Part shown: positions 57,376-64,000 of the stretch, one piece after another | Layout: each line of letters begins with the position of its first letter | Position numbering within the stretch: position 1 is the stretch's first letter | DNA from: Cryptomeria japonica | Taxonomy: Eukaryota > Streptophyta > Pinopsida > Cupressales > Cupressaceae | Length of the DNA: 64,000 bases | Assembly (NCBI RefSeq): GCF_030272615.1 | Contig: NC_081414.1 | Coordinates: 656,902,292 to 656,966,291, forward strand | Direction of reading: 5' to 3' | Translations under genes and position numbers: made by a program | Notes under the pieces: generated by a model | What the model saw: the letters and a program-made list of their open reading frames with translations, nothing else | The model's database searches: none | Told to the model about the DNA's origin: nothing

Positions 57376-58837
57376 TGTTGGCATTATGTGAACTGGTATG
57401 AGGACATAATGACATTGTATGTTGTCATTGATGTCAATATGCTGAAGAGGTGAGAACTGACATATGTGAGAATTGGTATAACACTATGAACCGACATTTG
57501 TGCCAAAGTGAAGCGGTGTGTTTGTTCAAGGTGAACCGGCATATGGTTATGGGAACCGACACATGGAAGCATTGTATGACTACTAGTTGGTAGTCTCAAC
57601 TTCAGGGTTTCTGGTTGAAGTGCTTCAAGCCTATGTGGCTCAACCGGTGACTTTGTGTGATGAGTTAGCATTGTAATGAAGAACAGATCATGTAGCCATG
57701 TCAACCTTGTGCACGTGAAGGATCTTGCATGAAGGAGGATGTTCCTATCTACCTCGAGAATGTGCGAAGTCTTTAAACGGTGATAATGTGTGATGGGTTA
57801 TCAACCATCATGAAATTGGTGGAAAATGGACGATGGAGAAAGTCTTGAGATTGGATCAAGAATTGTTGCATTTAATGCAGTATGCTCAATGGTCGGGATT
57901 GAACCGTTTGAATTCCTTAACCTAATAGTTTTTGGGTTTAGGGTTTATGCTATCGACCTATCTATTTTCCTATAAGGTCGATGTTGTGTTTCTTTCTAAG
58001 GTTGTTGGCAAAAGTTGTGTGTGTGTATCCAAGAGAAGAGATACGTGATTCTTGCCAGACCAATGGAGAGAAGTGATAGCTACAGAGTGTAAGTGCAGTA
58101 GGTGAAGAGGAGCATAAGCGGATCTGCATTGGCATTGAGTGTTCTTATCAAATCATTGTAATACCTTTTGATCTCTAACCACTTCAACAGTTGAGAAATC
58201 CCTTAATAAGGTAGCTCTAATCGGCTTGCTGTAAATCTTTTAACAGGGTGATTCAAAACCATTGAGTTCTTGAAATCCTCTAACAAGGTAACCTTTAATA
58301 GAGTTCAACCCTTAAGTGGGTGATCCCTTATAGGATCAGTTCCTAACAGAACCTATTATATCAGTCTTTAACCAAACAAAGCTCCTAATAGAGCAGACTT
58401 CTAAAGAGTTCAAAAACAAGCTTGTGGGTATTCATCCCCACCGTGGTTTTTCCCAGTTGGGTTTCCATGTGAAAAATGAGTGTGTCATGTGTGATGTCTT
58501 CTTCATGTGATGCTTTGTTGTTTTCTATCAAGTGGTGAATCATGTTGATCTAGTTGCTCATATGTATATCTTTGATGTTAGATTACCTATTCATGCATTA
58601 GGGTGAAATGGAAATGAAGTGTTAGATTATATGAGAAGATAAGTCTCAACTAGTTTATGCTTGTCTCAGTCATTCTGGGTTTTGCCGATTGTACTCTGTT
58701 TTAGGACTGGTGTTATTGTTTGTCTATCAATGCACAGTTTCTGTTGACAAACCAGTTTAAGAGTGTGTTTTTGTCTGTACTGATTCACCCCCCTCTTAGT
58801 ACCAGTTTGGTACTATCCGTTCATCATTGAGTTATCA
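57376..58837 (+). repeat. LTR 3 of composite copia
   Basis: 1462 bp, TGTTGGCATTATGTG to GAGTTATCA. It is 25 bp shorter than LTR 1 and LTR 2 because a segment of the CCTTAAC motif run (near 58316) is missing. Same TATA-like box, conserved block and C-rich end. Confidence 0.95.
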
Positions 58838-58842
58838 ACCTA
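58838..58842. repeat. Target-site duplication ACCTA, right copy
   Basis: Identical to 45660-45664. Confidence 0.9.
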
Positions 58843-59230
58843 TTGATGATCAAGAACAATTAGCAACTAGAATCTCTTGGAAATTGAAGCATGACAAAAG
58901 TGTTGTTTTTCCCTTTGTTAAATTTAGTAGTAAGCATAGAGAATCAAGTGGATATTGTCTTTTTCATTATGGTGGTTCTCATTCTCTCTAAAAATGTAAA
59001 CCATTTAAATAATTTGTTCAAGAACAATATGATAGTTCTCGTATACATCATTCAACATATCTTTCTCTCTTTCTTTGTGAAAAGGTAGTGCCTTAGCACT
59101 CCCCTCACCCTCATGTTGCTCGTCACCCTATAACACAAGTAGTTAACTTAATTGGGGGCTCCTTGTAATTAGAGGTAGTGATTTTTCAATTTTAAATATC
59201 TTGGGGAAGCAACATGGTTCACTTTCACAA
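58838..59230 (+). pseudogene. Ty3/gypsy gag relic, third part
   Basis: Starts with the ACCTA duplication and continues the interrupted gypsy sequence. A frame gives DDQEQLATRISWKLKHD and then YCLFHYGGSHSL followed by a stop and KCKPF, which looks like another Cys/His segment of the gag type. Decay is heavy after 59090. The assignment rests mainly on continuity with 44915-45659. Confidence 0.4.
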
Positions 59231-59316
59231 CTATCCTACCTGTCATCTATAAACTTTCACCATTTCCTTTATGGAGCACATTTTTCATAAATCGATGTCC
59301 TTTCTTGCATAGGCTT

Positions 59317-59926
59317 TGTTGGCATTGTGTTGTCATTGATGTCGACCGGTATGGGATGACTACCGTTATGAGAGATGTATGTGAAACACTATCATGAAGG
59401 AGTATATAATAAGATATCTTGGATATCACCTTGTGTTGCAGAACACCAGTAAGACAAGGAAGATGATCACTGGAGTCACTGGTACACAAGTTAGTTCCTG
59501 ACTTGTGTGGATGAGATGGTAACGTTATCGATACTGATACAATATATCACCAGTAAGGAAAGGATGTCAACTGGTAAGTGATGTGTTGACATAGAGAAGT
59601 CAGATCAACCAAATGAGTGGTTGTCAGCCGACAATGCTCATGACTAGTGTACAAGCCAGATGGCCAAGGTGTTTGGGCTATTGTTTGTGATGAAAAGGCA
59701 GAATGTTACCTAAATCACATCAACACAAGATGAGAAGAATGAATAGATCACAGGTATGATGTGAAGTTGTAGAACAACAGGAATCCCTCCAGATGAAGAT
59801 GCAGTCATCATGAGAAGCAATGGCTAACATTGAAAATGCCATCACCAGATCACATGTGTCGGTTTAAAGGTTTGCTGCTCAAACAAGGAAGTCACATGAG
59901 TATATTGTAGGATGCAGAAGACAAGG
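59317..59926 (+). repeat. Truncated copia LTR
   Basis: Begins TGTTGGCATTGTGTTGTC, the family LTR start, with the ATTGATGTCGACCGG segment typical of U3. It stops at about 59926 without the conserved block or C-rich end, where a TGTTGCAATACCC sequence starts. Probably cut by insertion of the gypsy element that follows. Confidence 0.6.
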
Positions 59927-62147
59927 TGTTGCAATACCCTAAAAATGGTCATCTAAACCATGGGCCCCTAATCTCGACAACATCATCAAGGTCCTAACCA
60001 AAGGTAATTAAATCAATCTTGAGCACACAATTAATTTCTAAAATCATCAATGTCACATGGCAAATTAATCACTCAATATTAATTAAATATTTTTTTAATT
60101 AATTAAATCATTCCAAGTAAATCATTTTAAACAATTATCTTATTTATTTTATTAAATATCCTAGCATATTTAATTAAATAATTCAATTTGCCATAAGTCT
60201 TCAAAAAAAGAAACAAATCAAGAAAGAGGAATTAGAAATTATGAGCACAAATCTTCAAAAATAGGAAATAAATCAAAAAAGGAATTAATTGACAAAAAAG
60301 AATTAAAAATTGAGAAAAGAAATCAATTGGAGATAATCTTGAAAAACAAATAAAAAATTGATAGATAATCTCAAAAAAATTCAATTAAAACAATTAAATA
60401 TTAAAATTGAATGAAATAGAGAATAAATCAGTTTTTTCTAATTTTATCTTAATTTTAGTTCAATTTCCTTTAAAACTGAGAAAAGCATCCAATTACATCA
60501 ATTCACCTGGATTGTGCATCCTCTTGGAAAATATTGATCACTCATCTATTGGCATTTTGATGATGTTGTGATTGTCATTGATGGACACACACTTGTTTTA
60601 TGATCACTTCCCTATGTATGAGTTATGCTCAATTGACAATTGTTCCAACTGGTTTTATGCAGTATAGTCTTTAGACTATCGGTGTTTTGCAGAAGGTGTT
60701 TACCGGTCACAAACTGACTGAAGACCCAAAGTGGTACAAAGACCTCAAGTGGTTTGAGGATCCCAAAGTGGTAGTTAACATTTTTCCAGTCTTCATTATG
60801 ACAAACCGGTAATTGGTAAAATGTATGAACTGGTAATTGGTAATGAACTGGTATTACTATGTGATAAGTTACTAACCAGTATTTCTATGATGAGTTATCA
60901 TCCACTGACACTTTGGCAGTGATTTTGTGTCATGTAACCAAATGCGTCTAGATGCACTGAACCTAGGAACTTGTAATGTAATCTTATTGGACCGACATGA
61001 AATCAGATTCCTTTATAAGGACATCATGTCTAGGGTTTTAGGTGTTGAGAGGGTTTTAGTGCATGAGGGTTCTTGCATGTGCAATCATAGAAGATAAGAT
61101 TAGGTCTGTGTGAAGAAACAAAGTGTGAAGATATTAAAGACTGAAGTAATTCTAAATGTGCATTAACAATGTGCTATCAAGGATCTAACCAAGCATAATG
61201 TGCTAGTATTTAGACCATCTACTTGTTGATTACTCATATCTTCGACAAGTCTGAAACCCTTAACTAGGTAGGCCCAGCAAAGCCTTTCTAAATACTCTAA
61301 CAAGGTGGTTCACAACTGTGAATCTGAAATCCTCTCAAGAGGTGGTCTTTAACAGGACTTATCTCCTAACAGAGATCTAGATTCCTAACAAGATCTATTC
61401 TGGTGAAGAACATTGTATGACCTTAACCGGTCTGGTTTCTATTCTACAGATAGTTACTTGTGAGTTTTTTCTCACCGTGGTTTTTCCCATTTGGGTTTCC
61501 ACATCAAAACCTCTTGTGTTATGGTGATTGTGCTCTTGTGGGTTAATGCCTTATTTGTTGTTTGGTTTGTATTTGTCTGAACCCATTTGTTAGTAAATCT
61601 GTTATTCCGGTTAACTACTAAATTGTTTAAGGTTTGAGTCAGTATTTTTCAGTATACTAATTCACCCCCCTCTTAGTATTCATCATCATCATCATCATTT
61701 GATCTCAGCCATTGGTTTCTTTCTGAATTTTCTATAAATTCAAGCTCTCATCTCTCATTCAAAGATCCTGGAGAATATATTGTTATCATGTTGTTTTGCT
61801 CTAGGTTCATTAATATTTGTGCATTTAGATATTCACATATTAGTTATTGTATACATATTTAGATCATTTATCTCATTTATTACTTAAATCATGTCAGATT
61901 AAATCTTACATTCATCTAGCTTAAATCCATGCTTATATAGCTTAAATCCTTCGTTTAGGTGTTGTCTAGTCACTAGATAGCTTAGCAATCTAAGAGCAAT
62001 CTAAACTCGCATCTACTAGAAGGCAATGGGTCGATTTGTTATGGTTTTATTATTCACTGATTATATCTATCTAACCATCCATGTAATGAATTAATTGAAG
62101 TGTTATGTATTCCAGATATAGATATAGGTCCACTTTTCACACACGCA
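59927..62147 (+). repeat. 5' LTR of a Ty3/gypsy element (interrupted)
   Basis: Candidate start TGTTGCAATACCCTAAAA at 59927. AT-rich U3 with ATTAATTAAAT strings. After the inserted solo copia LTR, a TATA-like CTATAAATTC near 61731 is followed by a CT-rich start region, and the LTR ends at CACACACGCA (62147), four bases before a primer binding site. The right end is well supported; the left end is a guess. Confidence 0.5.
60547..61697 (+). repeat. Solo copia LTR inserted in the gypsy LTR
   Basis: Begins TATTGGCATTTTG and has the family features in order: CCTTAAC/CTAACAAGG motif run at about 61255-61405, the GTTTTTCCCATTTGGG block at about 61481-61497, and CACCCCCCTCTTAG near 61663. The end lies in a CATCATCAT run (61681-61697), so its exact boundary and the TCATC target duplication (60542-60546) cannot be fixed. 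No interior remains. Confidence 0.7.
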
Positions 62148-62151
62148 TTTT

Positions 62152-62168
62152 TGGCGCCCACCGTGGGG
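62152..62168 (+). promoter_or_regulatory. Gypsy primer binding site
   Basis: TGGCGCCCACCGTGGGG, a well-known plant Ty3/gypsy primer site type, four bases after the LTR end CACGCA. It shows that the gypsy element reads rightwards out of the window. Confidence 0.8.
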
Positions 62169-64000
62169 TAGAAGACTACTTTTTCAGCGTTAAAATCATT
62201 TTTTTTTTATCCTACAGGTTTCCTCTGTACAATCTCTATGAAATATCGTACGAGTAGTTTCACTGCATCATACAACATTATATTGAAGCCTGTTATTTGT
62301 CGTATGAATCAGAAAATGGTTTCGTATGACACTCTATTCTGAATATTTGATTTTGTCTTTTGTCGTCCTATGCTTAGTTATAACTCATATGACAAAACCC
62401 TTTTCTCATTTCATTCTATGAGAATTGTCACACGAGTCTGTTTTTTGTTGGATTAAAGCAAGTTTCACTTTTTCAGGGTTTTTCTTGAATTAAATTTTGA
62501 TTACGCTAACGCTAGCCTTGAATTGTCTTTTGTCTTCCTGGTATTTTCACAACCTAACCAGTTTCTTGCAGGACGCTTGCCAAAGAATTTATCAATCAAA
62601 CATATGCCTATCAAAGAATGAAAACAATATGACTACTGATGCGTTGTTTTTGCAGGTTGCCTAAAGAGAATCAACCAAACATTGTGTATTCTTTAAATTC
62701 ATTTTTCTTAGGCACCTAACTTTCTATTTGGTTGATGAACAAATTTGTCTTTTGTGTTTTCAGAAAAATCTAAGAGGTAGGAGAGTATGCTCTTGTCTTT
62801 TACATACAATTAGAAATCTAGACCCTCAAAGCTTTTTTCTAAGTTTTGAGATTTTTTTACCTTTAGCGGGCTTGTCACAGTGGGAAAAAGTAATCACCCT
62901 ATGAGAACAACCCAAGTGAGTACAACTAGACCTGAGCATTCCAACTCACTATAATAAATAGGCCTCTGGTGATTAAAGTCTCAGAGGATGGGATTATTTG
63001 AGTTTTCTCTCTGAGCTCTCTCATATCGAGCATTTTGTAGGGCCTCACGATCTCAATCATGTTTACATGACTACAACTTATTTTGGTACCTTGTCGGGCT
63101 ATAGGCCTCAATCTTGCTTGCGTGACTTCAAGGGGTAATTTCAAATGGAATCCCTAACTAAGAACTATAATATTAGAAGCTACCCGATTCACCTCCGAAA
63201 GGTTGATAATCTTTGTGCAAGAGAGATAGTAACTCTTCCAGGACACTTGCCATATCATGCCCCCATTAGTGTTTGGAGTTGGCTAATAAGGTGTTGAGAA
63301 TCCATTGCGTGAGACTTAGCAGCCATATTCTGATTAGCTATTGGGTGTGTACCTAAGTCAGCAAGCAAAGTTTTTCTTCTCTAAGACAACTTCCATAGGG
63401 TTAGCATGTTGTGATTGAGTTATTATGGATCTTGCGTGTTTTCTGTGTTTTCATCCCTCAAATTGAAATTGAGATACTAAAACTAGAGAAAACAAATCAA
63501 CAACTCAGTGATAAAACTCTATCCATGTCAAAACAAGCCTATCCCGGTCAAAAAAATTAGTCCACCTCAGAATTGGTCATACTCAGTTGTCAGACTCAGC
63601 TACTGAAAAACTCAAATTCTTTGTCTCTGACCTGTTAATAGTCATACGAGCCTTATCATTTGTCATCCTACACCATATCCTGTGTCATACGAGTCTTTTA
63701 AATTGTCATTCGATCTCAATCTTGTGTCATACGAGACCCAGCAGTCTGTCTTTTAAGCTAAATCATGTGTTGTATGAGACATAACTGCACTGAATCCTTT
63801 GTCATTTGGGACCTGCCCATTTGTTGTACGGTACTAGGCAGCAACTCATATGAAATAGAACTGTTGTTTTCCTAAAGTTTTTATACTGTCGTACGGTCTT
63901 AGAAATCCTATCATACGAGTCTCTGATTTTGCTAGACCAGAACAGTCAAACCTATCTAAAATAGTCTACAATGAGTCTAAAACTAGTTATCATCCTCCTG
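62169..64000 (+). other. Gypsy leader without recognised genes; contains 21-22-bp repeats
   Basis: The 1.8 kb after the primer site has no gag or pol similarity. Two blocks (about 62240-62440 and 63640-63920) carry degenerate tandem repeats of a GTCATACGAG-type core every 21-22 bp. The part in between (62880-63360) looks like ordinary leader sequence. Small frames such as 63587-63784 are a by-product of the repeats. Coding sequence presumably starts beyond the window. Confidence 0.5.
63641..63919. repeat. Degenerate 21-22-bp tandem repeat
   Basis: Core GTCATACGAG at 63641, 63684, 63726 and variants at 63662 (GTCATCCTAC), 63705 (GTCATTCGAT), 63748 (GTCTTTTAAG) and 63769 (GTTGTATGAG) give steps of 21, 22, 21, 21, 22 and 21. 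Further variants lie at 63801, 63824, 63844, 63888 and 63910. A second block of the same kind lies at 62245-62436. Confidence 0.7.

Larger units (their letters stand above)
45665..58837 (+). mobile_element. Composite copia: LTR - interior 1 - LTR - interior 2 - LTR
   Basis: Three LTRs in the same direction (45665-47151, 51565-53051, 57376-58837) and two complete interiors (47152-51564 and 53052-57375), all enclosed by a single perfect 5-bp duplication, ACCTA. Neither internal junction has its own duplication, so the 13.2-kb array behaves as one insertion with a shared middle LTR. Each interior has primer site, gag, protease, integrase, RT, RNase H and polypurine tract, and each is broken by different mutations. 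Confidence 0.9.

Noticed and set aside
62926-63144. 72-codon minus-strand frame in the gypsy leader
   Set aside because: No similarity or codon signal, and it lies on the strand opposite to the element.
63587-63784. 65-codon frame in the gypsy leader
   Set aside because: It follows the 21-22-bp repeats, whose period breaks the frame; not a conserved protein.
63641-63919. CRISPR-like regular spacing
   Set aside because: Repeat cores are degenerate, the step is 21-22 bp without unique spacers, and the DNA is clearly plant retrotransposon leader.

Overview
This window is plant nuclear DNA made almost wholly of LTR retrotransposons and their decayed remains. No host gene, tRNA, rRNA or CRISPR array was recognised. 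The low GC, the density and nesting of Ty1/copia elements, and the Ty3/gypsy leftovers suggest intergenic DNA of a seed plant with a very large genome. A gymnosperm is my guess, but nothing here proves it.

Layout. (1) 1-11040: an old minus-strand copia element (RT at 546-1174 and 7885-8340, integrase 8560-9660, protease 9670-9966) is cut inside its RT domain by a complete 6.7-kb LTR element at 1175-7884. That element has 5-bp target duplications (GTCTT), LTRs, a primer binding site and a polypurine tract, but no protease, integrase or RT. It carries a coiled-coil plus zinc-knuckle Gag-like gene and a long, broken ORF of unknown function, so it is non-autonomous. A LINE ORF1 relic lies at 10190-11040. 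(2) 11041-16231: AT-rich DNA without genes, holding one copy (13625-14990) of a 1.35-kb unclassified repeat. (3) 16232-28435: a minus-strand copia array, LTR - interior A - 500-base assembly gap - interior B - LTR. (4) 28436-35591: local repeats, the second copy of the 1.35-kb repeat (30740-32112), adjacent hairpins, and a solo LTR (33890-34673) inside an AT-rich tandem repeat. (5) 35592-59230: a plus-strand Ty3/gypsy gag relic split twice, first by a 9-kb minus-strand copia element (35876-44914) and then by a plus-strand composite copia element LTR-interior-LTR-interior-LTR (45665-58837, target duplication ACCTA). (6) 59317-64000: a truncated copia LTR, then the 5' LTR of a Ty3/gypsy element (about 59927-62147, itself hit by a solo copia LTR), its primer binding site at 62152, and a long leader with degenerate 21-22-bp tandem repeats, running off the window.

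How the parts relate. The copia families differ in sequence but share one set of cis signals: an initiator-Met-type primer site, three polypurine-like tracts before the 3' LTR, a CCC/GGG hairpin-like array in most LTRs, a GTTTTTCCC/GGGTTTCCAC block, and a C-rich block close to the U5 end. The element without pol keeps the primer site, tracts and blocks, which fits mobilisation in trans. Nearly all coding regions carry stops, frameshifts or lost catalytic residues; many stops look like C-to-T decay at CAG. Element boundaries below rest on paired LTRs and target duplications read directly from the sequence; similarity percentages were not computed.
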